Shown here in pieces: positions 54,310 through 62,968 of a stretch of DNA of 64,000 bases. The stretch is from contig DCPU01000005.1 in the NCBI GenBank assembly GCA_002323245.1, positions 87,950 through 151,949 of the forward strand. The letters are read 5' to 3'. The DNA comes from Mariprofundus sp. UBA1536. Lineage in GTDB: Bacteria > Pseudomonadota > Zetaproteobacteria > Mariprofundales > Mariprofundaceae. Position numbers and translations under genes: made by a program. Each line of letters opens with the position of its first letter. The stretch's first letter is position 1. The notes below the pieces were generated by a model. The model saw only the letters and a list, made by a program, of their open reading frames with translations. It ran no database searches and had not been told where the DNA came from.

Positions 54310-54771
54310 TCATGATTCAGACAAGATGCCATGCGGCATAACAACCAACACTGAGCAAGGTGCATCGCGGACCACGCGTTCAGCAGTAGAGCCGATCACC
54401 AAGTGTTCGAGAAATCCTTTTTTACCATGACGGCCAATGATAATGAGATCGGCAGAGGCAGTTTTAGCAAAGTCACAAATGGCCAGCGCTGCACTGCTGG
54501 TGGCATCTTCAAGATGCGTTTCTATGGGTGTATCCACACTTTTGGCTTGTTTGGCCAGTTGCTTGGTCGCGCTTTGGTGTTGGATTTCGGTAAAAGCATC
54601 AATGGGGGTCATGAGCATCAAATCAGCGTCGATATACACAGGCGGCTCAATCACATGCAATAGATGTACGCTGGCATCCAAGAGCTTTGCCAGCACACAA
54701 GCCCTACGCAATGCTTCATCCGATTGGGGTGAGAAATCAGTGGGAACTAGAATCTTGCCATGTTTTATCAT
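54310..54771 (-). CDS. Universal stress protein family (UspA-like)
   Basis: 153 residues starting at the ATG at 54771, backed by AGGAGG at the proper spacing. The alpha/beta USP fold reads ILVPTDFSPQSDEAL and the ATP-binding loop IIGRHGKKGFLEHLVIGSTAERVVRDAPCSVLVV. USPs of this kind bind ATP and help survival under stress; specific role unknown. Not obviously linked to the flanking genes. Confidence 0.92.
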   Translation of the reverse strand: MIKHGKILVPTDFSPQSDEALRRACVLAKLLDASVHLLHVIEPPVYIDADLMLMTPIDAFTEIQHQSATKQLAKQAKSVDTPIETHLEDATSSAALAICDFAKTASADLIIIGRHGKKGFLEHLVIGSTAERVVRDAPCSVLVVMPHGILSES

Positions 54772-54869
54772 GATCAACCTCCTGCTGAACGGAAACTTTT
54801 ATATCGTAAGCAAGTTATACCAGATAGATGCTCAGTTGCCTAGGTTATTGGCGCAATCTAGATGCGGAT

Positions 54870-55325
54870 TTAATAGTCAGAGAGCGTTGCAACATACACA
54901 CCTTCGTGCGTGCCGCCGATGCCAGTTGGGCTTTGTAAGGTTGAAGTTACGCTGATGCGGGCTCGCCCATGTTTACGCAAGGTTTTGATGAATCTGTACC
55001 AGACTTCAGAGGGAGGAGCGATACAAACTGCTTCAAAGTCGGATGTGACGGGCGCTAAAAATTCAAAGGCACTTTTTTGAATCACAAGTGAACAATTGAT
55101 ATCGATTTCTTTAAGTTTGATAAACAGCAGCGCCCAACCCGAGAGAATACCAAATGCCGATAAGCTGCCGCCAAAGGCGGTGTGATGATGATTAAGGTTT
55201 TCCGCCAAAGGCGCCGAAACAACTACTTTTTGGCCATCGTATAACGAGATGCTTGCGCCCAAGTGCGGGGTGATAGGCATTTGGTCATGAATATAAGTAT
55301 TAATCTCATCGAGATTGATGATCAT
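54870..55325 (-). CDS. YiiD C-terminal-type thioesterase domain protein
   Basis: 151 residues matching the hotdog-like thioesterase domain found at the C-terminus of YiiD: LNHHHTAFGGSLSAFGILSGW is the characteristic segment. The substrate (acyl-CoA or another thioester) is unknown. It overlaps mpl by four bases and is probably cotranscribed with it. Confidence 0.85.
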   Translation of the reverse strand: MIINLDEINTYIHDQMPITPHLGASISLYDGQKVVVSAPLAENLNHHHTAFGGSLSAFGILSGWALLFIKLKEIDINCSLVIQKSAFEFLAPVTSDFEAVCIAPPSEVWYRFIKTLRKHGRARISVTSTLQSPTGIGGTHEGVYVATLSDY

Positions 55326-56740
55326 GGACGATACTCCAAAGCTTGGAGCAGGCGCTTATGGATGCCCTCAAACCCGCCGTTGGATAAAATTAAAATAATA
55401 TCTTTTGCCTTTGCCTGTGTTGTGATGCGCTGAATAATTTCTTTTGTGGTATTGATGACAGAGGCATTAACGCTAAGTGCTTTTAAATCTTGGCAGACTT
55501 GGTTGACATCAAGTAGATCTTCTTTGGCCATATTACGGTCAGAGGGTGGGGTGAAAATGACATGATCAGCGCTTTGAAGTGATACGGGTAAGCGATGTTG
55601 ATGAATTTTGGTGCGCATGGTGTTGCTGCGTGGCTCGATAACCACCCATAGTTTGCCCAGTTTCATGGTCGATTTTACCGAATCGACAATACCTTGGATG
55701 GCAGTGGGATGATGGGCGAAATCATCATAGATGGTAATGCCCTTGGCTTCACCAATCTTGGTCATGCGACGGCGCACGCCGGCAAAACTTTCAATGCCAG
55801 CTTTGATGTCGGCCAGTGATACACCCAAGGCAAAAGCAGCGGCAGTCACGGCACAAGCGTTCATCACATGATGTTTACCAATGCTATCCCACTGCGCTTG
55901 AAAACATGGCTTGTCCCCTTGGTAGATGCGAAAAGAAGAGCCGTCTTCAGCCAGTGCCGACCAAGACCAATTGTGTTGAGCGTAATCATTACGCTCGCCA
56001 AATGTTTGGATGGGTGTCCAGCAGCCCATATGCAATACATCCAAGATGTGTTCATCATCAGCATTGGCGATAATGGTACCTGTTTCTGGGATGGTTTTAA
56101 GCAAATGTGCAAATTGTATTTTGATGGCATCCAAATCTTTGAAGATGTCGGCATGGTCAAATTCGAGGTTGTTTAAAATCAGTGTTTTGGCGTGGTAATG
56201 GATAAATTTTGAGCGTTTATCAAAGAAGGCGGTGTCATATTCATCACCCTCAAGCACAAAGGGCGTCAAAGGGTTAATATTACCAATTCTTGCACCTTCA
56301 CCGAAGTTCTCAGGGATGCCGCCAATCATAAATCCAGGCGCTTTTCCAGCCGATTCTAACACCCAAGCTAACAAGGAAGCTGTGGAAGTTTTACCGTGTG
56401 TGCCAGCCACTACTGCAGCGTGGCGTTGCGGCAAAATATAACGGCCAACAAACTCTGGGCCTGACATATAAGGTAAATCGTGATTAAGGATATATTCCAC
56501 TTCCACGTTGCCACGGCTCATGGCATTACCAATCAAACAAAGATCGGGGATTGGTTGTAAGTTATTTTCAGAAAAAGTGGCGATTTCAACACCCATGGCC
56601 TGCAAATAATCGGACATGGGTGGATACACATTGGCATCAGAACCTGTCACACGCCAACCTTTGGCTTTGGCCAAAGATGTGATGGCAGCCATGGCTGTGC
56701 CGCAAATGCCAAGCACGTGTAAATGTTGCACAGTTTTCAT
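55322..56740 (-). CDS. mpl: UDP-N-acetylmuramate:L-Ala-gamma-D-Glu-meso-DAP ligase
   Basis: 472 residues of the Mur ligase family. GICGTAMAAITSLAKAKG for UDP-sugar binding, the ATP loop GTHGKTSTASLLAW, LNNLEFDHADIFKDLDAI, and YDDFAHHPTAIQGIVDS mark Mpl as distinct from MurC. It recycles the murein tripeptide released during wall turnover. GAGGAGAAG precedes the ATG. It follows the MFS gene with a four-base overlap. Confidence 0.95.
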   Translation of the reverse strand: MKTVQHLHVLGICGTAMAAITSLAKAKGWRVTGSDANVYPPMSDYLQAMGVEIATFSENNLQPIPDLCLIGNAMSRGNVEVEYILNHDLPYMSGPEFVGRYILPQRHAAVVAGTHGKTSTASLLAWVLESAGKAPGFMIGGIPENFGEGARIGNINPLTPFVLEGDEYDTAFFDKRSKFIHYHAKTLILNNLEFDHADIFKDLDAIKIQFAHLLKTIPETGTIIANADDEHILDVLHMGCWTPIQTFGERNDYAQHNWSWSALAEDGSSFRIYQGDKPCFQAQWDSIGKHHVMNACAVTAAAFALGVSLADIKAGIESFAGVRRRMTKIGEAKGITIYDDFAHHPTAIQGIVDSVKSTMKLGKLWVVIEPRSNTMRTKIHQHRLPVSLQSADHVIFTPPSDRNMAKEDLLDVNQVCQDLKALSVNASVINTTKEIIQRITTQAKAKDIILILSNGGFEGIHKRLLQALEYRP

Positions 56741-57897
56741 GTCTTCTCCTCAGTCAAACGCAAATGAAACCGCAGCTTCAGCACAGCAAGTAAACCCAAC
56801 AATGCCATGAAAGTACATGCTAAAAAGGCAGCTTCAAATCCGCGCAGCTCCACAATATAGCCGCAAACCATGATGCCTAGTGTGCTACCAAGGCCAAAAC
56901 CAAGTGAGCTGTACCAGCCTTGCGCTGAGGTTTGTTTGTGGGGATTGGCTAAGCGGCGAACCCATGCCACAGCAGATAAGTGAAAAGCTGCAAAGCTAGC
57001 AGCATGCAGCAGTTGTAAGATAATGATGGCTAAGGCATCGGTAGTAATCGCCAAGCCAAACCAGCGCAGGGCTGCCAAGCCAAGGCAGACTGCAAAGATG
57101 CGTACAGGAGATGTGTGCTGAATCGATTTGCTCCAATACCACATCAACACAATTTCAGCGATCACGCCCAGCATCCAAAAAGCGCCGATTTCTGTGCCAG
57201 AGTAGCCAGCTTCGAGCATATATAAGCTGAAAAAACCATAATAAGCCCCATGGGATGCTTGCATGCAAAAGCTGATGAAAAAGAGCCACATTAATGCGTT
57301 GTGATTGGGCTTATGGGTGGAGGCTGGGTTGTTGTGTTCACCAAAAGTGGCCAGGTTCGGGAAGCCAATAGCAGCAAGGGTGGTGAGTAATAACAACGCT
57401 GTAAGTGCCCATGGGAAATAGTAAATACTTTGCCCTACGAGAAAAATACCACCAGCAAAAGAAGCAAGCACAAACCCTACTGAGCCCCAAACGCGTAATC
57501 TGCCGTAACTCATGATGGATATTTCAGAAACCACGAGTGATAAGCCATCGGTGAGTGGTAAAATGGCTGCCCAAAACAAACCGAAGATAATGACGAAGCT
57601 GAGCATCACGCCCAAACTGGTATCCAGCATCAAGCTGGCCGCAAAGCATGTAGCTAAGGCAGAGGTGAGTAATAAAAACTTACGGGTGTTGGTGTTGCGA
57701 TGCTCAAGCAATAGGCCAGCTAAGGGCGGTGCAATCACTTTGGTGGCAGTGAGTGCGCCGACAAAAATGCCCACCCATACGGTGCTTAGACCCAAATCAG
57801 TTAAATAAACTGGGAAATAAGGTAAAATAAGCCCCATGGCTGCAAAGTAGGCAGCGTAAAACAAGCGGATGGAAAGCAGGGAAGCGTTGGAAATCAC
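56737..57897 (-). CDS. MFS transporter (HcaT-like / MFS_1_like)
   Basis: 386 residues from the GTG at 57897; an in-frame ATG 81 bases further up overlaps the opposite-strand ferredoxin gene and is rejected. RLFYAAYFAAMGLILPYFPVYL, the loop LGLSTVWVGIFVGALTATKV and DGLSLVVSEI place it with the phenylpropionate-permease-like MFS proteins. Substrate unknown. Shared transcription with mpl hints at a wall-related solute, but this is speculation. Confidence 0.88.
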   Translation of the reverse strand: MISNASLLSIRLFYAAYFAAMGLILPYFPVYLTDLGLSTVWVGIFVGALTATKVIAPPLAGLLLEHRNTNTRKFLLLTSALATCFAASLMLDTSLGVMLSFVIIFGLFWAAILPLTDGLSLVVSEISIMSYGRLRVWGSVGFVLASFAGGIFLVGQSIYYFPWALTALLLLTTLAAIGFPNLATFGEHNNPASTHKPNHNALMWLFFISFCMQASHGAYYGFFSLYMLEAGYSGTEIGAFWMLGVIAEIVLMWYWSKSIQHTSPVRIFAVCLGLAALRWFGLAITTDALAIIILQLLHAASFAAFHLSAVAWVRRLANPHKQTSAQGWYSSLGFGLGSTLGIMVCGYIVELRGFEAAFLACTFMALLGLLAVLKLRFHLRLTEEKT

Positions 57898-57943
57898 GGC
57901 GTTATCATCGGTTTTTGAGCCTGGTTTGCAAAGGAGAAGTTTG

Positions 57944-58138
57944 GTGACTATTGAAATTTGCCTGGGCCAAAATTGCAAAGCTTATGGCGGGCAAGCACTG
58001 GCTGAAGTTTTGACGGAAAAAGGCGTGCCTTTTCAGGTTTTTGAATGCAGAAGCTTGTGTACATACGCGCCAGTAGCCTTCGTTGCAGGCAAAGCCAAAT
58101 TGCGAGCCACCTTGGATGATGTGGTGGTAAACGATTAA
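57944..58138 (+). CDS. Very small thioredoxin-like [2Fe-2S] ferredoxin
   Basis: 64 residues from the GTG at 57944, which has AAGGAGAAG upstream. The four cysteines are spaced C-x4-C (6 and 11) and C-x3-C (35 and 39), the pattern of NuoE and thioredoxin-like ferredoxins. It is a minimal version of that fold. It might act as an electron carrier. Partner unknown: neighbours are an MFS transporter divergent to it and a plant-type ferredoxin convergent to it. Confidence 0.75.
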   Translation: MTIEICLGQNCKAYGGQALAEVLTEKGVPFQVFECRSLCTYAPVAFVAGKAKLRATLDDVVVND

Positions 58139-58157
58139 ACTGGTCAGGATAGATATT

Positions 58158-58433
58158 TTAAAGCGGCACTGGGGGCGGGATGCGCTCTACGGTTAAATCA
58201 TCATGCGGGAAACACAGGCAAGCCAAGAAGTGACCTTGGGCTTGTTCTTCGGCAGTTAAGGGTTGCTGAGCATAAGCAGGTGGCGCGCCGCAGATGGCTT
58301 TTAATTTACATGAATGGCAGATGCCCACCATGCAGCTGTAGGGCAAAAAGACGCCGTGGTCCAAAAGGTTGTTGAGTAAGGACTTATCTTCAGCGCAAAC
58401 ATAGGTCTTGCCTTGATAGGTGACATGACTCAT
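58158..58433 (-). CDS. Plant-type [2Fe-2S] ferredoxin
   Basis: 91 residues with a ferredoxin fold. The cluster ligands are SCMVGICHSCK (C-x4-C-x2-C) and the last Cys in FLACLCFP. It carries electrons at low potential. The gene overlaps dnaX by four bases, so it is translated behind it; the functional link is unclear. Confidence 0.9.
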   Translation of the reverse strand: MSHVTYQGKTYVCAEDKSLLNNLLDHGVFLPYSCMVGICHSCKLKAICGAPPAYAQQPLTAEEQAQGHFLACLCFPHDDLTVERIPPPVPL

Positions 58434-60271
58434 GCGTTTTGCGTTTCACTTTCTATGATTTCAGCGTCTTCTTCATCGTCATCATCGATTGTTGCTTCTT
58501 CAAGCGCCTCAATATCACCATCATCGTTGGTGGTGATTGCTTTTGCAAAATGAATAGCTGGCGGTTCTACGCTGACAATGCGGCAGCCAAAGGCTGCTTT
58601 AATGGCCTGCACATGTGGCTCAGCTTCGGCTTGTTCCCAAAGCCGGCGTGTGGCTTCTTCGGCTTCGCGTTTGGTCGATTCAATTAAACTTTCACCTGTA
58701 TTATCAGCCTTGTCTTCCCAAAAGACAGGGCGTTGCATCCAAGTTTGAAAGTCATTTCTTTCTGATTCGGTCAAGGAAGACCTTTGATGTGTATCGAGTA
58801 AAATATGCAGTTCAGGCGCAAAGCTAGCGCAAACGCAATGCTCTAAAATTGCGGCCACACCGGGTTTAAGCTGATGATAAGATGCCATGGCTTCTGCCCA
58901 GGAAGCAGGAAGCTGAGGTGTTTTTTCTTCGGCCGGCATTAGAGCAGGCTTTTGCAGCTCTTCGACCGTTTCCTCAGGCGGCTCATCAATGTCCCATGGG
59001 GGCGTTTGTTGGCTAGACTTTGGTTCGCTTAGGTGTTGTTCAGTGTTTTTTTTTATGTCTGCATCCGCAGAATCAGCTTCGCTGGTATGCAATGGCGTGC
59101 TTAAGTGATTGGCAGGCGTAGATGGGGAAGGCTTGCTAAACGCAGCCTGATTACTACTTGCGGGCATGCTGGCTAGCGCTGGTGAAATGCCATTCAAGAA
59201 ACAAAGGCGGGCGACAATCATTTCCGCGCCGCGTTGCTCATCCACCAAATAAATATCGCGTAAACCATGAATCAGCACTTGGTAACGCATATCCAAAGCT
59301 TGCTCGCTCCAGCATGCGGCGACTTGCAGCAGCCATGTTTTGGTGTCGGCGCTAATGCCTTGCGGCACCAGCGACTCATCGAGTTTGCAGCACATCATTT
59401 CATGCCATTGTTCTGACATCGATTGAAGTAGTTTTACCGGTGATAAGCCAAGCTCACGGCCTTGGCGCAACACTTCAATGGCGGCCTTGGCATCACCCGA
59501 TAATACAGCTTGTGAAAGGTGCTGTGTTTGCTCGGAGCCGATTAAACCAAGGGATTGTTGCACATCAGCGATGGTGATGTGCTTGCCAGAAAAGGCCAAT
59601 ACACGCTCAGTCAGTGATAATGCATCGCGCACACTGCCATCGGCTGAGCGCGCAATCACTTGCAGTGCATCTTCATCGGCTTTGACACCTTCAGTGTCTA
59701 AAACAAAGCTGAGATAATGGCTGATTTCATCAACATTTAAGCGGCGTAAGTCAAAGCGCTGGCAGCGCGAGCGCACGGTGATGGGCAGCTTATCAGATTC
59801 CGTTGTTGCCAAGATAAAAAGTATGCTTTCAGGTGGCTCTTCGAGTGTTTTGAGCAAAGCATTAAATGCGCTCTTTGAAAGCATATGCGCTTCATCGATG
59901 ATATAAACTTTGCGTTTGAGATGTACCGGTGGATAACGCACGCCATCAAGAATCTCACGAATATCATCCACGCTCGTATGGCTGGCAGCATCCATTTCCT
60001 GCACATCAAGATTGTTGCCTTTAGCAATAGAAACACAAGATTCGCAAGTGCTGCATGGCTCGCCGCCATCAGCGTTGGGGCAATTGACCGCCATGGCCAT
60101 CAAACGCGAAATCGTGGTTTTACCCACGCCTCGAATGCCTGTCATTAAATAAGCATGCGCCAGATGATCGCTAGCAAGCGCATTTTTTAGGGTACGAACG
60201 ATAACATCCTGGCCGGTAAGTTCTTTAAACTGACGTGGTCGCCACTTGCGTGCTAAAACGAGATAAGACAT
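58430..60271 (-). CDS. dnaX: DNA polymerase III subunits gamma and tau
   Basis: 613 residues. The AAA+ clamp-loader module has the P-loop in GIRGVGKTTISR, a zinc site CPNADGGEPCSTCESC, the Walker B stretch IIDEAHML and the sensor SRCQRFDLRRL. The rest is the tau-specific linker and polymerase-binding domain. At codons 405-409 the message has nine A residues in a row (59054-59046). A -1 slip there gives K-H-stop, a product of about 410 residues, the size of gamma. The gene overlaps gspN by one base and the ferredoxin gene by four. Confidence 0.96.
   Translation of the reverse strand: MSYLVLARKWRPRQFKELTGQDVIVRTLKNALASDHLAHAYLMTGIRGVGKTTISRLMAMAVNCPNADGGEPCSTCESCVSIAKGNNLDVQEMDAASHTSVDDIREILDGVRYPPVHLKRKVYIIDEAHMLSKSAFNALLKTLEEPPESILFILATTESDKLPITVRSRCQRFDLRRLNVDEISHYLSFVLDTEGVKADEDALQVIARSADGSVRDALSLTERVLAFSGKHITIADVQQSLGLIGSEQTQHLSQAVLSGDAKAAIEVLRQGRELGLSPVKLLQSMSEQWHEMMCCKLDESLVPQGISADTKTWLLQVAACWSEQALDMRYQVLIHGLRDIYLVDEQRGAEMIVARLCFLNGISPALASMPASSNQAAFSKPSPSTPANHLSTPLHTSEADSADADIKKNTEQHLSEPKSSQQTPPWDIDEPPEETVEELQKPALMPAEEKTPQLPASWAEAMASYHQLKPGVAAILEHCVCASFAPELHILLDTHQRSSLTESERNDFQTWMQRPVFWEDKADNTGESLIESTKREAEEATRRLWEQAEAEPHVQAIKAAFGCRIVSVEPPAIHFAKAITTNDDGDIEALEEATIDDDDEEDAEIIESETQNA
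59046..59054 (-). promoter_or_regulatory. dnaX: A9 slippery run in dnaX, likely gamma-forming frameshift or transcriptional slippage site
   Basis: Minus-strand codons ATA-AAA-AAA-AAC contain nine consecutive A. In the -1 frame a TGA follows two codons later, and in the +1 frame a TAA follows five codons later, so any slip ends translation within residues of the AAA+ core boundary. Thermus thermophilus dnaX makes gamma through slippage on a nine-A run, as I recall. Confidence 0.65.
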
Positions 60272-61098
60272 TAGTGAAGGATATCCGCCCTTGGGGTAGC
60301 CAAAGTGCCTGAAAGGCGCATTTTGGCTTTGTTTCCACCTGCAAATGATTTGATCATCATCGCCAGCGTGGGATTGGAATCATCCACGGTTAAACCCGCT
60401 TGTCCACTTAAGCCCCAGCGCATGGGGTCGTTGTCTTGCGTATTGAGCAATCCCTTGCCATCGATGGCTAAGCTGTTGCCGCCGCTGATGGACCATGCCC
60501 ATGGTTGGGTTGGGTCGGTATCGCTATTGAGCTGGAGTTGATAATCGCCAAGCTGAAATTGCGGTGTACCAAGACCTGCTTGGGCACCAAGCCAAGCGGC
60601 ATTGATGTTGATGGCTTCGGCTTTCTGGGTGATGGGATTGACCATGGCGTTACCTTTAAGCTCAATGTTACCAGCCAAGGCAGCTATTAAATTGGGCAGC
60701 AAAAGCTTCAGGTCCTCTGCTTTGATTTGTGCATCGATATTGTCGAGGGCTATAAGGTCACCGCTTTGGCTGATGGTGCAGCTGATAGGGTTTTGTTGCC
60801 AAACAATGTCCACGTCCACACCGAGTTTTGCAGCAAATAATGAAGCAAGGGAAAGTGAGGTGTGAAGTGAATCAGCTGTGATGGCTTTGTTGTTCCCTTG
60901 GGCAACACTAAGGTTGCTTACGGTCAGTCCCAAGCCGCTGATATGGAAGGTGTCGTATTGTAATCGCACCTGATACTGGCTGGCAGCTTGCTGAACCTGT
61001 TGTTCTACCCACGCTGAAAAATCCCAGCGCAGTAGTATAAAAATTGGCAGGGCAATCAAAAATAAAGTAATTAATCTGCGATTGCTCAGTGGCGTCAT
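60271..61098 (-). CDS. gspN: Type II secretion system protein N
   Basis: About 275 residues; the start is uncertain among ATG 61098, GTG 61110 and TTG 61113. One transmembrane helix near the N-terminus is followed by a beta-rich periplasmic domain with repeated short motifs (FHISGLGLTVSNL, LNSDTDPTQPW, KMRLSGTLATP), as in GspN. GspN is an accessory inner-membrane protein. It overlaps gspM by a few bases and shares one base with dnaX (TAATG). Confidence 0.85.
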   Translation of the reverse strand: MTPLSNRRLITLFLIALPIFILLRWDFSAWVEQQVQQAASQYQVRLQYDTFHISGLGLTVSNLSVAQGNNKAITADSLHTSLSLASLFAAKLGVDVDIVWQQNPISCTISQSGDLIALDNIDAQIKAEDLKLLLPNLIAALAGNIELKGNAMVNPITQKAEAININAAWLGAQAGLGTPQFQLGDYQLQLNSDTDPTQPWAWSISGGNSLAIDGKGLLNTQDNDPMRWGLSGQAGLTVDDSNPTLAMMIKSFAGGNKAKMRLSGTLATPRADILH

Positions 61099-61102
61099 TG
61101 TT

Positions 61103-61651
61103 TTAGCCACCAATCACCACCTGCGCTTGCACGAGGCCAGTGCTGGCTGACTGCAATTTTAAATTGGTTATGGATAAATTGGCTTTTTCCAAGGCGGAAA
61201 TAAACGCCACAACACTGGCGTAGGGCACATCTTTCATTTGCACTTGAATAGTGGATGCTCCGCCCATGATTTGTTGTGGGCGCAAGCGGGTCATAAAGGT
61301 GCGTACATTGGTGCTGCGCGCCAGTTTATCCACTTGTGATAATAAATTGCTATTGCTGCCACTATTGGATTCTGCCTGCCCAGGATTTGCAGCAAGCGTG
61401 CTGGCCAGTTGTTGAGCTTCGCTTAATTTAGCGGCGTAGCTGGTGATGTCAGCTTGAAGCGCTTTGTTTTTATCCAATATTGGCATGACCAGACCAAAAA
61501 CAAATAGAATTATCGGCAAAACGATAGCTGCGATGAGAACGATACGTTGTTCGCGTTGCTCTAATGCTTGATACTTAGGCTCAACATTGTTTTCCCAGAA
61601 GGTGAGCCCTTGCTGGCGAATTTGTTCGGTGATGGTGTTGAGTATACTCAT
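61103..61651 (-). CDS. gspM: Type II secretion system protein M
   Basis: 182 residues. A short cytoplasmic part, one transmembrane helix (about 38-58, IVLIAAIVLPIILFVFGLV), a periplasmic coiled coil and a C-terminal ferredoxin-like domain (TIQVQMKDVPYASVVAFI). GspM pairs with GspL in the inner-membrane platform. Its position between gspL and gspN confirms the call. Confidence 0.9.
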   Translation of the reverse strand: MSILNTITEQIRQQGLTFWENNVEPKYQALEQREQRIVLIAAIVLPIILFVFGLVMPILDKNKALQADITSYAAKLSEAQQLASTLAANPGQAESNSGSNSNLLSQVDKLARSTNVRTFMTRLRPQQIMGGASTIQVQMKDVPYASVVAFISALEKANLSITNLKLQSASTGLVQAQVVIGG

Positions 61652-61654
61652 GAT

Positions 61655-62968
61655 TTACCAGCGCAACCGAAATGAGACTTCTTTGCCGCTAAGGTCAGTA
61701 TCAGCAATCACCACTTCTGAATTTGTAGCTGCTGCTAAAGCATCACGAATCGCATTGAGTCGCTCTAGAGTGCTTATTTTTCCCGACATGGTGCTGCCTT
61801 TGTCATCAAATTTTAACTCTTCGATTTGCCAAGCATTTTTTTCAAAAACACTATGGATAGCAGCAAGTTGTACGGTCACTTGGCTGCTGTTTCCACTTCC
61901 GCTTGAGCCGTTGGCAGCTTGGCGAAGTTGTGCCAGCACATCAATCATCACGGGTTGGTTGGGCAAACCCAGATGGAAAGCCTCAGTCATCTGTGTTTCC
62001 ATGTCTGCCAATTTGGATTCTAGGCGGAAATTGCTGGCCACGGTGCTGCCAAGCCATACTAGTAAAAGTAAGCTGGCTAAAATCAAAGGGCGTTTCCAAT
62101 GTAACATCACTTGGGTACTTTGTTTTGCCGACCATTTACCATGCCTTAAGTTAAGTGTTTGTTTGTTTAAAGTTGGTGGCGTTAAACGCAATGTTGCTTC
62201 GATGCGTGTTGGCAAATCATCGGAAACATCCAAGGTGTTGGTGTTTGTTTCAGGCGCACTTTCAACAAGGGCATTGGCTAGGCTGTTGTTGACTCGTCCT
62301 GCCCAAAGCGCGCTGTCATCCGTGGTTTTGCCCATTGCTTGCAGCGACCATAAGATTTGTTTTGCCAAGGGCCCAGCTTGCGCGTCATCTGGCATGTTAG
62401 CATTGAGGCGTCGAATACCTTGGCAAACTTGATCTTTAAAATAAGCGAAAAACAGGCCTTCGCTATCTACATCGATAATCACCAGTGAGGATTCGCCTTG
62501 TTCGGGCTTATAAGTATCCAAACGTTGCCAGCCATCGACAAGCAGAAGCGGGGCTTGCTGCCATTGGCTGTCGCTTTGAATGGCCTCTTTGATATTTTTG
62601 GGTAGTGCAAAAACCAGGCCAGATAGGCCTTTTTCAGTTTTCTGCGCCTGCCAGCTTAGCCACCATGATTCAGGTGTGATGCCTGCATTGTCGGCTAGCT
62701 CTTGGCCAATAATGTCGGCGTCCAAATGACGTAGGTTGGATAGTGGTAGTGCAAACTTGCGCACCAGCAAGTGTTCTAAAGGCAGATAGATGCAGTCTAA
62801 CTTGTTTTCATCGTGGATAATTTGCGGTAATGGAGAAGAAGCTTCTTCATCGTGTTCGGTGACAGTAGGCGATAAAGTCAGCGAGCCATCAGCTGTGAGT
62901 AAGCCAAGCTCAAGCGGCGCCCAATACAAACGCGACGTTTGTTGTGAGTCAGTCATTAAAATTGCCAA
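61655..62968 (-). CDS. gspL: Type II secretion system protein L
   Basis: 437 residues. A cytoplasmic actin-like domain (about 1-250, with QIIHDENKLDCIYLPLEHLL), one transmembrane helix (about 285-305, LILASLLLLVWLGSTVAS) and a periplasmic ferredoxin-like domain (FDDKGSTMSGKISTLERLNA). GspL links the GspE ATPase to the pseudopilus machinery. It overlaps gspK by 13 bases. Confidence 0.92.
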   Translation of the reverse strand: MAILMTDSQQTSRLYWAPLELGLLTADGSLTLSPTVTEHDEEASSPLPQIIHDENKLDCIYLPLEHLLVRKFALPLSNLRHLDADIIGQELADNAGITPESWWLSWQAQKTEKGLSGLVFALPKNIKEAIQSDSQWQQAPLLLVDGWQRLDTYKPEQGESSLVIIDVDSEGLFFAYFKDQVCQGIRRLNANMPDDAQAGPLAKQILWSLQAMGKTTDDSALWAGRVNNSLANALVESAPETNTNTLDVSDDLPTRIEATLRLTPPTLNKQTLNLRHGKWSAKQSTQVMLHWKRPLILASLLLLVWLGSTVASNFRLESKLADMETQMTEAFHLGLPNQPVMIDVLAQLRQAANGSSGSGNSSQVTVQLAAIHSVFEKNAWQIEELKFDDKGSTMSGKISTLERLNAIRDALAAATNSEVVIADTDLSGKEVSFRLRW

